This document shows, one piece after another, positions 12,201 through 20,658 of a stretch of 64,000 nt of DNA (within the stretch, counting starts at the first letter, position 1; the number at the start of each line of letters is the position of its first letter). The DNA is taken from NCBI GenBank assembly GCA_002375465.1, contig DFLT01000008.1, positions 101,687-165,686 on the forward strand. Direction: 5' to 3'. Source of the DNA: Alphaproteobacteria bacterium UBA3612. Its GTDB lineage: Bacteria > Pseudomonadota > Alphaproteobacteria > Sphingomonadales > Sphingomonadaceae. A program made the position numbers and the translations under genes. The notes below the pieces were generated by a model, which was not told the origin of the DNA, searched no databases, and saw nothing but the letters and a program-made list of their open reading frames with translations.

Positions 12201-12949
12201 ATGAAAAGAACGTCCGCATCCTCGCCCAGACTGGCGGTCAGGCGGGCGATGTAACGGTCGAGGACGGGGGACAGATATGCATCCACAACCGTCGTGTCGC
12301 CGCGTCCGATCAGCTTGATCAGTGCGCCGACCTCGTGGCTGACCGAAACCTGGGTAAAGCCCACTTCCCGCGCCAGCTCCGCCAGCCTTGCCTCATGTGC
12401 GGGATGGGCATGGCCATGCATGGTGACAATGGCCGCAGCGCGCAGGCCGCGTTTTCGGGCGGCGGCGAGGCCTACACGGGCATGATCCTCGTCGAGCGGC
12501 AAAAGAACTTCGCCGTCGCCGGTGATCCGTTCCTGCACCTCCAGTACGTCGGCATAGACGGGTGCGGGCTTGACGATGTGACGCGCAAAGAGCTCGGGGC
12601 GCGCCTGATATCCGATCGCCAGTGCGTCGCCAAAGCCCTGTGTGATGACGAGCAAAACAGGCTCGCCCTTGCGTTCCAGCAGGGCGTTGGTGGCAACCGT
12701 CGTTCCCATACGAAGATCGAGCGGCGGCAGCGCATCGCCCTTCGCCGTGCCGGTCAGTTGCCGCATGCCCTCAACCGCCGCATCGTCATATGCTTCGGGA
12801 TTATCGGACAGCAGCTTTGCCGTCGTCACGCGGCCATCCGGCCCCAGCGCAACGATATCGGTAAAGGTGCCGCCCCGGTCGATCCGGAATTGCCATTCGC
12901 GTGCTGCCAGCGCCATGATCCAACTATCGCCGCTGATGCCCGTGGGCAC
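9287..12949 (-). CDS. 5-oxoprolinase / hydantoinase, HyuA-HyuB fusion
   Basis: A 1220-residue cytoplasmic enzyme. The N-terminal half (about 15-690) is HyuA-like, with the phosphate-binding start DRGGTFTD and the second motif FDMGGTSTD. The C-terminal half (about 715-1220) is HyuB-like, including NDPYAGGTHLPD and the Gly-rich end GGGGYGDPG. Fusion of both halves is normal for 5-oxoprolinases, which hydrolyse 5-oxo-L-proline to glutamate with ATP. A hydantoinase-type substrate cannot be excluded. GTG 12949 has GGAGGGG about 14 bases upstream. ATG 12916 is the alternative and begins closer to the conserved domain. The gene stands alone. Confidence 0.9.
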   Translation of the reverse strand: MPTGISGDSWIMALAAREWQFRIDRGGTFTDIVALGPDGRVTTAKLLSDNPEAYDDAAVEGMRQLTGTAKGDALPPLDLRMGTTVATNALLERKGEPVLLVITQGFGDALAIGYQARPELFARHIVKPAPVYADVLEVQERITGDGEVLLPLDEDHARVGLAAARKRGLRAAAIVTMHGHAHPAHEARLAELAREVGFTQVSVSHEVGALIKLIGRGDTTVVDAYLSPVLDRYIARLTASLGEDADVLFMQSNGGLSEPGRFRGKDAILSGPAGGIVGMAKTAEAAGFDQIIGFDMGGTSTDVSHYAGEYELSHETQVAGARIRAPMMAIHTVAAGGGSVCRFDGVRLLVGPESAGAVPGPACYRRGGPMTISDCNLILGKVQPDHFPHVFGETGDQPLDRAASERRMTSLLDEMEAATGQRMAAEDAARGLIDIAVSNMANAIKRISVGRGRDVTRYTLACFGGAGGQHACLVADALGMKRVMIHQHAGVLSAYGMGLADRRASRGRTLGIPLEDQDAITNARQTLAAAALDELGEARGTETEPRTETRVFLRYEGTDHAIELAFASTTEMRAAFEDAHRAQFGFVGDAPLIVEMIRVDAIAATGSGRENKVDLPDSSGEPIGQTNYAGAPMPLYDRSTLAGGFSVCGPSLIFDSVSTTMVEPGWTAQVDRLGNLILERTGSADNIAESDRHAPRALDSSSGGETQAVASPDPVRLEIFNGLFMAIAEEMGAALQRSASSVNIRERLDFSCALFDAKGALIANAPHMPVHLGSMGASVAAVRERSGNGVRPGDVYALNDPYAGGTHLPDITVIMPVFLRPEDDAPAYWVAARGHHADIGGIAPGSMPPGSRTIAEEGILFDNVRIVTNGAFQDGEVRALLGSGPHPARNPDQNIADLKAQIAACARGAEQLRRIAADYGRGVVDAYMEHVQDQAEAAVRRLLGRISGGHMRYELDQGAAVEVRVDIEGDRASVDFTGTSPQLDGNFNAPYAVVRAAVLYVVRTLLDEDIPMNDGCLRPVEIHVPEGSMLNPRPPAAVVAGNVETSQVICDALFGALGAMAAAQGTMNNFTFGNDSYQYYETIAGGSGAGADFDGADAVQTHMTNSRLTDPEILETRFPVVLEEFSIRRGSGGAGLHKGGDGVVRRLRFRKAVEANLLANRRRVAPFGLFGGGDALPGTARVERADGTIETIGSTGSASLARGDAFLIETPGGGGYGDPG

Positions 12950-13080
12950 AAGGGGAAGGGTAGCCCCTCCGCGCAGAGGCAGCGGGCATTATGTCCAGCA
13001 GGTCACGGCCGCAGGTCTTGCATTCGGCTTCTGACGCCCCGATGAGAGCGGACGCTGATGTACAGGCATAGCTGCGAAAT

Positions 13081-13109
13081 TTGGCGCACATCAATATATA
13101 TCCTGCATA
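13081..13109 (+). promoter_or_regulatory. Candidate promoter of ychF
   Basis: TTGGCG (13081-13086), a 17-base AT-rich spacer, and TGCATA (13104-13109), 57 bases before the start codon. The -35 is imperfect. Confidence 0.35.
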
Positions 13110-13165
13110 TGGTGTCGCGGATTGCCGCCACTGTGCCTGGCGGATGAAAGAGGACTGAGAATTAC

Positions 13166-14266
13166 ATGGGTTTCAAATGCGGTATCGTCGGCCTGCCCAA
13201 TGTCGGCAAGTCCACTCTGTTCAACGCCTTAACGGAAACGCAGGCTGCGCAGGCGGCGAACTTTCCGTTTTGCACGATCGAACCCAATGTCGGACAGGTG
13301 GGCGTTCCCGACCCCCGGCTGGACAAGCTGGCCGAGATCGCGAAATCGGCAAAGATCATCCCGACCCAGCTGGCCTTTGTCGACATTGCCGGGCTGGTGA
13401 AAGGCGCGTCCTCGGGCGAAGGGCTCGGCAATCAATTCCTCGCGAACATTCGCGAGGTCGACGCCATCGTTCATGTGCTGCGATGCTTCGAGGATGACGA
13501 CATCACCCATGTCGATGGCCGCGTCGATCCTGTGGCGGACGCCGAAGTCGTTGAAACCGAACTGATGCTGGCCGACGTTGAAAGTCTAGAACGCCGCGTT
13601 CCCGCTGCCGAGAAGAAGGCGGCGCAGGGAGACAAGGAAGCTAAGATTCAAGCCAGCGTTCTGGGGCAGGCGCTGAAATTGCTGCTGGATGGAAAGCCCG
13701 CCCGTCTGACCGAACCGAAGGATATCGAGGAGGCGCGGGTATTAAAGCAGGCGCAGCTGCTGACAGCCAAGCCCGTGCTCTACGTCTGCAATGTCGGTGA
13801 GGAGGAAGCGGCGACGGGCAATGCATATTCCGAAGCGGTCGCGAAAAAGGCGGAAGCGGAAGGCGCGCTGAGCGTCGTGATATCCGCCGCGATCGAAGCG
13901 GAAATCAGCCAGATGGACCCAGCCGATCGCGCCGATTTCCTGTCCGATCTCGGCCTCTCCGAAACCGGCCTCTCCCGCATCATCCGCGCCGGATACAGCC
14001 TGTTGGACTTGATCACCTTCTTCACCGTGGGGCCAAAGGAGGCGCGGGCCTGGACGACGCCGAAGGGCGCCACTGCGCCGAATGCAGCGGGTGAGATCCA
14101 CACCGACTTCGAGAAGGGCTTCATCCGCGCCGAAACCACCGCCTATGACGATTTCGTCGCTTGCGGCGGAGAAACGGGTGCGAAAGAGGCCGGCAAACTG
14201 CGCCTGGAGGGCAAGGAATATCTGGTCCGCGACGGCGACGTCATGCATTTCCGCTTTAATGTGTGA
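13166..14266 (+). CDS. ychF: Redox-regulated ATPase YchF (Obg-family)
   Basis: A 366-residue universally conserved P-loop protein. The G1 loop is GLPNVGKST (residues 9-17), followed by the G3 region DIAGLVKGAS. The G4 position is NVGEE rather than NKxD, which explains the family's preference for ATP over GTP. A coiled-coil hairpin and a C-terminal TGS domain (about 280-366, with the conserved TFFTVGPKEARAW stretch) follow. It associates with ribosomes and modulates stress responses in other bacteria. AGAGGACTGAG precedes ATG. A MaoC gene follows after 51 bases. Confidence 0.97.
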   Translation: MGFKCGIVGLPNVGKSTLFNALTETQAAQAANFPFCTIEPNVGQVGVPDPRLDKLAEIAKSAKIIPTQLAFVDIAGLVKGASSGEGLGNQFLANIREVDAIVHVLRCFEDDDITHVDGRVDPVADAEVVETELMLADVESLERRVPAAEKKAAQGDKEAKIQASVLGQALKLLLDGKPARLTEPKDIEEARVLKQAQLLTAKPVLYVCNVGEEEAATGNAYSEAVAKKAEAEGALSVVISAAIEAEISQMDPADRADFLSDLGLSETGLSRIIRAGYSLLDLITFFTVGPKEARAWTTPKGATAPNAAGEIHTDFEKGFIRAETTAYDDFVACGGETGAKEAGKLRLEGKEYLVRDGDVMHFRFNV

Positions 14267-14317
14267 GGCAGAACGCGCGGTGACGGTCGCCCTTTTTCCA
14301 GCGCAGGAATCCTAATC

Positions 14318-14785
14318 ATGAAATATCTAGAAGACCTGATCGTCGGTACGAAGGCGCAGTTTGGTCGCTATGAGGTCACGCGCGAAGAGGTGCTGGATTT
14401 TGCGCGCAAGTATGACCCCCAGGCGTTTCACTTGGATGACGAAGCAGCGGCCAAGACGCATTTCGGTCGGTTGAGCGCATCGGGATGGCACACTTGCGCG
14501 ATGACCATGGCGATGATCGTGGAGGATCAGAAAGGCGACAGGCGAGCCGGGTTGGGTTCACCCGGGATCGACGAACTGCGCTGGCTGAAACCGGTCTTTC
14601 CCGGCGACATATTGCGTGTGGAAACCGAAGTGACCGATGTGCGGCCCAGCCGGTCGCGACCGGAACTGGGTTCCGTGCATTCGCTGGTTACCGTCTTCAA
14701 TCAAAAGGATCAGGCGGTTATGACCATGAAATCCATCGTCCTGGTGGCGACGCGGCCAACGACGAACCCGCAAATGGAGGCGTAG
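14318..14785 (+). CDS. MaoC-like (R)-specific enoyl-CoA hydratase family protein
   Basis: A 155-residue single hot-dog protein. The hydratase motif runs from Tyr32 to Asp40 (YDPQAFHLD), giving the Asp33/His38 catalytic pair, followed by HFGRLSASGWH. Family members hydrate trans-2-enoyl-CoA in fatty acid or polyhydroxyalkanoate metabolism, but the physiological substrate here is unknown. It lies 51 bases after ychF and may be read through from it. It converges on metY, leaving only 14 bases between the two coding ends. Confidence 0.88.
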   Translation: MKYLEDLIVGTKAQFGRYEVTREEVLDFARKYDPQAFHLDDEAAAKTHFGRLSASGWHTCAMTMAMIVEDQKGDRRAGLGSPGIDELRWLKPVFPGDILRVETEVTDVRPSRSRPELGSVHSLVTVFNQKDQAVMTMKSIVLVATRPTTNPQMEA

Positions 14786-14799
14786 CGGGCAGGAGGCGT

Positions 14800-16098
14800 T
14801 TACGCCCCCGCCGCCGTCAGTGCCTGGTCGAGGTCGGCGATGATGTCGTCACTATGTTCGAGGCCAATGGACAGGCGGACATAGCCGGCCGATACGCCCG
14901 TCAGTTCCAGATCCTTTAACGACAGCTGAGAGTGGGTGGTCGATGCGGGATGAATGGCCAGGCTGCGGGCGTCGCCGATATTGGCGACATGGTAGAACAG
15001 CTGCAGCGCGTCGATGAAGGCGCGACCTGCCGCCTCTCCCCCCGCCAGTTCAAAGCCGACCAAGGCACCCAGACCGCCGGTCATATATTTCTGCGCGCGG
15101 TCCTTCTGCACCCCCGTCGCAAGCGACGGATGGATCGTTCGGGTCACCCCGCTGCGCTCGTTCAGGAAGGCGGCGACCTTCAGCGCATTGTCGCAGTGGC
15201 GCGGCATGCGGAGCGGCAGCGTCTCAACACCTTGGATTAACTGAAATGCACTGAGCGGCGACAGCGCGGCGCCCAGATCGCGAAGCAGCACCGTGCGCAG
15301 GCGCAGGGCATAAGCGACCGGCCCATGGGCCTTTGCCGCCTCTGCCCAGACAACGCCGTGATAGCTGGGGTCGGGACGGTTCAGCATGGGCTGTCGCTCG
15401 GCATGTGCCGCCCAGTCCAAATTACCGCCGTCGATGACCATGCCGCCGATGCTGGTTCCGTGACCGCCAATATATTTCGTCGTCGAATAGACGATGATGG
15501 CCGCGCCGTGATCGAACGGCCGGCAGAGGAGGGGAGCGGCCGTATTGTCCATGATCAGCGGAATGCCGAGCGGTCGGCCGGCCGCGGCGATCTCGCCTAT
15601 GGGGCAGACGGCCAGTTTCGGATTGGGCAGGGTTTCGGCGTAAAAGGCGCGTGTTTTGTCATCCGCAGCACGGGCGAAGGCGTCCGGGTCGGCGGGGTCG
15701 ACGAAACGTACCTCTATTCCCATGTCCGGCAGGGTGTTGGTGAACAGATTATAGGTGCCGCCATAAAGGTCGGTGCCGCTGACGATATTGTCCCCGGCGC
15801 GGGCGAGCGTTTGGATCGCATAGGCGGACGCGGCCTGACCGGACGCAACCGCGACGGCGGCCGCGCCGCCCTCCAGCGCTGTCACACGCTGTTCCAATAT
15901 GTCGGTCGTGGGATTGCCGATCCGCGTGTAGATATTGCCCATTTCCGACAGAGCGAACAGGTTCGCGGCATGTTCGGTGTCGCGAAACTGATAGGAGGTC
16001 GTTTGATAGATAGGCGGGGCGACGGCCCCCGTTGTGGGGTCTGCGCGCCAGCCGGCGTGAAGCGCCAGGGTTTCAGGATGCAGCGTGCGTTCGGCCAT
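14800..16098 (-). CDS. metY: O-acetylhomoserine sulfhydrylase / Cys-Met metabolism PLP enzyme
   Basis: A 432-residue fold-type I PLP enzyme. The PLP lysine is Lys208 in STTKYIGGHG, and the start pattern LHAGWRADPTTGAVAPPIYQT and the YTRIGNPT segment are typical of MetY. It is longer than the ~390-residue MetB/MetC/MetZ type, which favours the O-acetylhomoserine sulfhydrylase branch that makes homocysteine from sulfide. It lies 78 bases downstream of apt on the same strand. A SAM-II type leader was looked for between the two genes and not found. The start region can pair GACCAC with GTGGTC directly before the ATG. Confidence 0.9.
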   Translation of the reverse strand: MAERTLHPETLALHAGWRADPTTGAVAPPIYQTTSYQFRDTEHAANLFALSEMGNIYTRIGNPTTDILEQRVTALEGGAAAVAVASGQAASAYAIQTLARAGDNIVSGTDLYGGTYNLFTNTLPDMGIEVRFVDPADPDAFARAADDKTRAFYAETLPNPKLAVCPIGEIAAAGRPLGIPLIMDNTAAPLLCRPFDHGAAIIVYSTTKYIGGHGTSIGGMVIDGGNLDWAAHAERQPMLNRPDPSYHGVVWAEAAKAHGPVAYALRLRTVLLRDLGAALSPLSAFQLIQGVETLPLRMPRHCDNALKVAAFLNERSGVTRTIHPSLATGVQKDRAQKYMTGGLGALVGFELAGGEAAGRAFIDALQLFYHVANIGDARSLAIHPASTTHSQLSLKDLELTGVSAGYVRLSIGLEHSDDIIADLDQALTAAGA

Positions 16099-16176
16099 GG
16101 GACCACCCCTTTTTTGGTAAAAGATCTTGCCTATCCTGCCATGTGGTCTTGAGAAAGCAAATGGCCGGGGCGGGAG

Positions 16177-16707
16177 CTATTCGCCCTCAAATTCGATCAG
16201 GGCGTGAACGTCGAGGCCGCTGTCGCGAAGCCGGGCCGCACCGCCCAGATCCGGCAGATCGATCAGGAAGACGGCACCGGCGCATTCGCCACCCGCGCTT
16301 TCGATCAGTTTTGTCGCCGCGATGGCGGTGCCGCCAGTGGCGATCAGATCATCGACGATAAGAACGCGGGCATCTTTCGGTACCGAATTCTGGTGCATTT
16401 CCAGCCGGTCGGCACCATATTCCAGCGCATAATCGGCGCCCATGGCGGGACCGGGAAGCTTGCCCGACTTGCGGATCATCAGAACGCCTGCATCCAGCCG
16501 GGCAGCCATTGCGCCCGCGAAGAGGAAGCCGCGCGCCTCTATACCGGCGACCAGATCAATGTCGCGGGGCGCAAGCGATACCATGCGTTCGACGGCATCG
16601 CCGAAACCGGCCGGGTCGGTCAGCAGGGTCGAGATGTCGCGAAAGCGAATGCCGCGGCGCGGATAATCGGGAATCGTCCGAATCAACGATTTCAGATCGA
16701 TCGTCAC
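16177..16707 (-). CDS. apt: Adenine phosphoribosyltransferase
   Basis: A 176-residue type I phosphoribosyltransferase converting adenine and PRPP to AMP. The PRPP-binding signature VLIVDDLIATGGTA is present in the second half, and the N-terminal IRTIPDYPRRGIRFRDIS block is typical of Apt. The chosen start is GTG 16707, which overlaps the mtnP stop as GTGA. The frame continues upstream to 16818, but that extension lies wholly inside mtnP and matches nothing expected of Apt. Coupling to mtnP fits, because MtnP releases the adenine that Apt salvages. Confidence 0.95.
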   Translation of the reverse strand: MTIDLKSLIRTIPDYPRRGIRFRDISTLLTDPAGFGDAVERMVSLAPRDIDLVAGIEARGFLFAGAMAARLDAGVLMIRKSGKLPGPAMGADYALEYGADRLEMHQNSVPKDARVLIVDDLIATGGTAIAATKLIESAGGECAGAVFLIDLPDLGGAARLRDSGLDVHALIEFEGE

Positions 16708-17570
16708 GAGAGGACACGTCCGGCAATCGTTTGCAGCGCACGGACTGTCATGTCCGGCCATGCCGCGCGGGGGGTGATGATGGCGTGGTCGAGTGCCCTG
16801 TCGCAGCCATGCGAACACGGTTGGCGGTCGCCATGATCGAGACGGGCAAGGGCGGTAACGATGTTGCGTGCATATTCCACATTGGCATGCATCACAGAAA
16901 GGATGTCTGCCGTATGCGCGCCGCCCTCGTCGTCCCGCCAGCTGTCATAGTCGGTGACCATGGCCATGACGGCGTAACAAAGCTCCGCCTCCCGCGCGAG
17001 GGCGGCTTCGGGCATGGCTGTCATCCCGATCACATCCAGGCCACCGGCGCGATAAAGGCGCGACTCCGCCCGCGTTGAAAATTGCGGCCCCTCCATGCAG
17101 AGATAAGTGCCATTTTGTGTGACGTTGATTTCGGCCTGGGCGGCAGCATCGCCGACAATGCCGCGGAGACGCCCGCAAATAGGATCGGAGAGGCCGACGT
17201 GCGCGGCGATCCCCTCTCCGAAGAAGGTGCGCGCCCGCGCTCGCGTGCGGTCGACGATTTGATCGATCATCACGAAACTGCCGGGCGGCAACTCTTCCCG
17301 GAAGGAACCGCATGCCGCTACTGACAGGACATCGGTGCAGCCGGCGAGCTTCAGCGCGGCGACGTTTGCCCGATAATTGATTTCATGTGGAAGAAGGCGA
17401 TGGCCGCGGCCATGCCGGGGCAGGAAGACCATGCGTCGCTCGCCGATACGGCCGAAGAGCAAATCGTCGGAAGGATTGCCCCAAGGGGTCGTGACTGGCC
17501 GCCACTCGCGATCTTCCAACGCGTCCAGATCGTAAAGTCCGCTGCCGCCAATGATGCCCAGAACGGTCAC
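16704..17570 (-). CDS. mtnP: S-methyl-5'-thioadenosine phosphorylase
   Basis: A 288-residue member of the PNP/MTAP family 2, cleaving methylthioadenosine with phosphate to adenine and methylthioribose-1-phosphate. The start LGIIGGSGLYD, the phosphate-binding PRHGRGHRLLPHEINYRAN block and the MEGPQFSTRAES stretch are all family hallmarks. GMTAMPEA contains the conserved substrate-loop Met/Pro residues. It is translationally coupled to apt (4-base overlap), and metY follows, so the three genes form a sulfur amino acid and purine salvage group. Confidence 0.96.
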   Translation of the reverse strand: MTVLGIIGGSGLYDLDALEDREWRPVTTPWGNPSDDLLFGRIGERRMVFLPRHGRGHRLLPHEINYRANVAALKLAGCTDVLSVAACGSFREELPPGSFVMIDQIVDRTRARARTFFGEGIAAHVGLSDPICGRLRGIVGDAAAQAEINVTQNGTYLCMEGPQFSTRAESRLYRAGGLDVIGMTAMPEAALAREAELCYAVMAMVTDYDSWRDDEGGAHTADILSVMHANVEYARNIVTALARLDHGDRQPCSHGCDRALDHAIITPRAAWPDMTVRALQTIAGRVLS

Positions 17571-17675
17571 GTCAAATATCTGACCCGGGCGAGCGGCAAT
17601 CCATAAGTCTGCGTGGTTTGCAATGCGGTCTAGCGCGACCGGTTATGGATTGCCGCCCGAAAGGGAGTGACGGCC

Positions 17676-17694
17676 AAAAGGGCGCTGAAGCCCT
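17676..17694 (-). terminator. Weak terminator after petC
   Basis: On the minus strand AGGGC-TTCAG-CGCCCT is followed by TTTT directly after the petC stop codon. The stem is only about 5 base pairs, so it may be inefficient. Confidence 0.45.
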
Positions 17695-18542
17695 CAGTGC
17701 TTCACGTCCGCCCACACGCGGCGATATGCGACGTAGGCGAAGGCCGTGAAGATGATCAGGAAGACGATGGTACCGATACCGGCGGCCTTGCGGGCCTCCA
17801 TCTTCGGTTCCGCCGCCCAGGTCAGGAACGCGGTCACGTCCTGACCCATCTGGTCGACCGTTGCCGGCGTACCATCGGCATAGGTGATGAGGCCATCGGA
17901 AAGCTGCGGCGGCATGGCGATCCACAGGCTGTGGAAATGCGGGTTGTAGTGCAGCCCTTCTGAAACCTGGTCCTCAGGGAAGTTGGCAGGGACAGGCTCA
18001 TAGCCGGTAATCAGCGAGTAAAGATAGTCGGACCCGTGGGGCCGTGCCTTTGTCAGCAGCGACATGTCGGGCGGCAGCGCGTTGTTATTGGCGGCGCGTG
18101 CAGCGATCTCGTTCGGATAGACGAGCGGGATCGTATCGGCAGGCGTGGCCTTACGCGTGGTCGTCTCGCCAGTGTCGGGGTTGATGTCCGGAACTTCGTT
18201 AATCCAGTCGGCAGCGATCTGCTTCACCTCGGCTTCGTTGAAGCCGATATCCTGAAGGCTGCGGAAAGCGACGCGCTTCAGGCTGTGACAGCTGGAGCAG
18301 ACTTCCTTGTAGACCTGGAAACCGCGCTGCAACTGGCGATCGTCGAAGCCGCCGAAGACGCCAAGTCCCATCGGCCCTTCCCAGGACCAATGAACGTCCT
18401 TGTTGGAGGCGTGGAATTCTTCACGGACCAGATCGGCCTCGCTGGTTTCCGCACCTGCAGAGTCGATGAGGCCCGTGACGGCCGCAAGCGCCAGTACGAA
18501 GATGAATACCAGCCCGATGGCGTAGGAGATGAAACGAAACAT
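17694..18542 (-). CDS. petC: Cytochrome c1 of the bc1 complex
   Basis: A 282-residue membrane-anchored c-type cytochrome. An N-terminal hydrophobic segment (about 5-27) directs export, the haem-binding CSSCH is at residues 82-86, and the candidate axial methionine sits in AMPPQLSDG. A C-terminal transmembrane helix (about 250-275) ends in basic residues. It passes electrons from the Rieske protein to soluble or membrane cytochrome c. It is the third gene of petA-petB-petC, nine bases after petB. Confidence 0.97.
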   Translation of the reverse strand: MFRFISYAIGLVFIFVLALAAVTGLIDSAGAETSEADLVREEFHASNKDVHWSWEGPMGLGVFGGFDDRQLQRGFQVYKEVCSSCHSLKRVAFRSLQDIGFNEAEVKQIAADWINEVPDINPDTGETTTRKATPADTIPLVYPNEIAARAANNNALPPDMSLLTKARPHGSDYLYSLITGYEPVPANFPEDQVSEGLHYNPHFHSLWIAMPPQLSDGLITYADGTPATVDQMGQDVTAFLTWAAEPKMEARKAAGIGTIVFLIIFTAFAYVAYRRVWADVKH

Positions 18543-18551
18543 GTATGCGTC

Positions 18552-19877
18552 CTATTCAGCGGGCTGAGCTTCGGGAGCGACGGGGGCGGGACCGGAGTCT
18601 GGCTGCCCTGCGGGCGCGCCGGTCGATTCCTTGCCCTTAAGAACCGCTTCGGAAATCGATGCGGGCAGCGGCAGGGGCGTCTCCGTCCGCGAAACGAGCG
18701 GCAGGATGATCAGGAAGTGCGCGAAATAGTACATCGACGCGATCTGCGAGATGATGATGTACGGCTGTTCCGCGACTGCACCGCCACACCATGACAGCAC
18801 GATAATGTCCGCGGCCAGCACCCATGTCCACATGCGCGCCTTCGGGCGGTAGCGCATCGACTTGACCGGCGACGAGTCGAGCCATGGCAGGAAGAAGAGC
18901 AGCACGATGGCTGCACCCATGGCGATCACGCCCCACAGCTTGGCAGGCAGGATGAAGTCGAACGTAAAGGCGCGCAGGATCGCGTAGAATGGCCAGAAAT
19001 ACCATTCGGGAACGATGTGCTCCGGCGTCGCGAGGGCGTTCGCCTCGATATAATTATCCGGGTGCCCAAGGAAGTTCGGCATGAAGAACAGGAAGATCGA
19101 GAAGGCGATCAGGTAGACGCCGACGCCGAACAGGTCCTTTGCCGTGAAATAGGGGTGGAATGGGATGGTGTCCGCAGGCCCCTTCACTTCCACGCCTGTG
19201 GGGTTGTTCGACCCGGGAATGTGCAGCGACCAGATCTTCAGGATCACCACGCCGGCGATCACGAAGGGTAGCAGGAAGTGCAGGCTGAAGAAGCGGTTCA
19301 GGGTCGCATTGTCCACTGCAAAGCCGCCGAGGAGGAAGGTCACCAGCGTGTCGCCGACGATCGGGATCGCGGAGAACAGGTTGGTGATAACGGTCGCACC
19401 CCAGAAGCTCATCTGACCCCAGGGCAGAACGTATCCCATGAACGCCGTTGCCATCATCAGCAGGAAGATGACCACGCCAAGCATCCAGACCATCTCACGA
19501 GGGGCCTTGTAAGAGCCGTAATAGAGACCGCGCCACATGTGCAGATAAACGACGATGAAGAAGAAGCTGGCGCCGTTGGCGTGCATGTAGCGCATCAGCC
19601 AACCGTAATTGACGTTCCGCATGATGTGCTCAACGGAGGAGAACGCCACCTCGGTATTGGCCGCGTAATGCATGGCCAGAACGATACCGGTGACGATCTG
19701 TATCAGCAGCGCGAGGCCGGACAGAACGCCAAAATTATAGAAATAATTGATGTTCTTCGGCACTTCATAGCCGCCGCCGACCGATCCATAGACCAGACGA
19801 GGGAGCGGCAGACGTGCGTCCATCCATTTGCCGAAATCGCTCTTCGGCTCGTAGGGTTTGCTCCAGCCAAAGGACAT
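18552..19877 (-). CDS. petB: Cytochrome b of the bc1 complex
   Basis: A 441-residue integral membrane subunit with the quinol and quinone sites. About eight transmembrane helices are visible. The Qo-site PEWY motif is in VPEWYFWPFY, and the haem-ligand histidines fall in helices II and IV (for example HMW and SLHFL). A C-terminal extension of about 40 residues rich in Ala, Pro and Glu is unlike the compact end of most cytochromes b, and its role is unknown. The start codon overlaps the petA stop by one base. Confidence 0.97.
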   Translation of the reverse strand: MSFGWSKPYEPKSDFGKWMDARLPLPRLVYGSVGGGYEVPKNINYFYNFGVLSGLALLIQIVTGIVLAMHYAANTEVAFSSVEHIMRNVNYGWLMRYMHANGASFFFIVVYLHMWRGLYYGSYKAPREMVWMLGVVIFLLMMATAFMGYVLPWGQMSFWGATVITNLFSAIPIVGDTLVTFLLGGFAVDNATLNRFFSLHFLLPFVIAGVVILKIWSLHIPGSNNPTGVEVKGPADTIPFHPYFTAKDLFGVGVYLIAFSIFLFFMPNFLGHPDNYIEANALATPEHIVPEWYFWPFYAILRAFTFDFILPAKLWGVIAMGAAIVLLFFLPWLDSSPVKSMRYRPKARMWTWVLAADIIVLSWCGGAVAEQPYIIISQIASMYYFAHFLIILPLVSRTETPLPLPASISEAVLKGKESTGAPAGQPDSGPAPVAPEAQPAE

Positions 19878-20458
19878 CAGCCGATCCTCACATTGGTGTC
19901 GGACAGGAATTCATATTCCGGGATGACAAGGTTTTTTGGCGCCGGACCCTTCCGGATGCGCCCCGCGTCATCATAATGCGAACCATGGCAGGGGCAGAAG
20001 AAGCCGTCGAAATCGCCTTTCACCTCGCCAGCGGCTACACCAGCAGGAATGCAGCCGAGATGGGTGCAGACGCCGATCTGGATTAGATACTGGCGATGCC
20101 CTTCCTGAGTGCGTTCGTCGTATGTTTGCGGATCACGCAGCGACGAAACGTCCACCGCCTGCGCCTCCGCGATCTTTGCGGGCGGGAGGTGCTGGATGAA
20201 GACGGGCTTCCCGCGCCATGACACCTTGATCCCTTGTCCCTCGGCCAGCTGAGCAAGATTGACCTCAATCGATGCGAGCGCCAGCACATCGGCACTGGGG
20301 TTCATCTGATCGACGAACGGCCATATGGCGGCAACCGCGCCGACGCCTGCAAAGGCGCCGGTGGCGACATAGATGAAATCGCGACGACGGACACCATCTG
20401 GAGAATGACCGACGGCTTCGCCGACAGTGTGATCCCCGGCGTCAGGAGCTGTTGCCAT
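19877..20458 (-). CDS. petA: Rieske iron-sulfur subunit of the bc1 complex
   Basis: A 193-residue Rieske protein. The cluster ligands are in CTHLGC (131-136) and CPCHGS (155-160). An N-terminal RRRDF (24-28) precedes a hydrophobic segment (29-47), consistent with Tat-dependent insertion and retention as a membrane anchor. The Gly-rich hinge before the soluble domain allows movement between cytochrome b and c1. It is the first gene of the operon, divergent from hemF. Confidence 0.97.
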   Translation of the reverse strand: MATAPDAGDHTVGEAVGHSPDGVRRRDFIYVATGAFAGVGAVAAIWPFVDQMNPSADVLALASIEVNLAQLAEGQGIKVSWRGKPVFIQHLPPAKIAEAQAVDVSSLRDPQTYDERTQEGHRQYLIQIGVCTHLGCIPAGVAAGEVKGDFDGFFCPCHGSHYDDAGRIRKGPAPKNLVIPEYEFLSDTNVRIG

Positions 20459-20535
20459 GAAGAAGTCCCTGTACTCTTAGGTTGCGGGAGCGCGCGGGTT
20501 CTCGCTGCCAGCCCCCATCTGAAATGCTGCCGCGC

Positions 20536-20565
20536 CTGATAGCCGCGCAGAGGGCAAAAGTGCAA
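20536..20565 (-). promoter_or_regulatory. Candidate promoter of petABC
   Basis: On the minus strand TTGCAC (20565-20560) and TATCAG (20541-20536) are separated by 18 bases, about 80 bases before the petA start. It lies in the divergent gap shared with hemF. Confidence 0.4.
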
Positions 20566-20658
20566 CGGGCAATTTGCCGCGAGACCTACCTCATGTTCCG
20601 CGAGTTGTTCGACCTTCACTGGCACCGGGCGGAAATTTCGCATAGAGGCGCGCGGAAT

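Noticed and set aside
9287..12949. Artificial fusion of two genes
   Set aside because: HyuA-HyuB fusions of about 1200 residues are normal for 5-oxoprolinases.
16099..16176. SAM-II type riboswitch before metY
   Set aside because: Only 78 bases are available and the GCTAAA-type core was not found.
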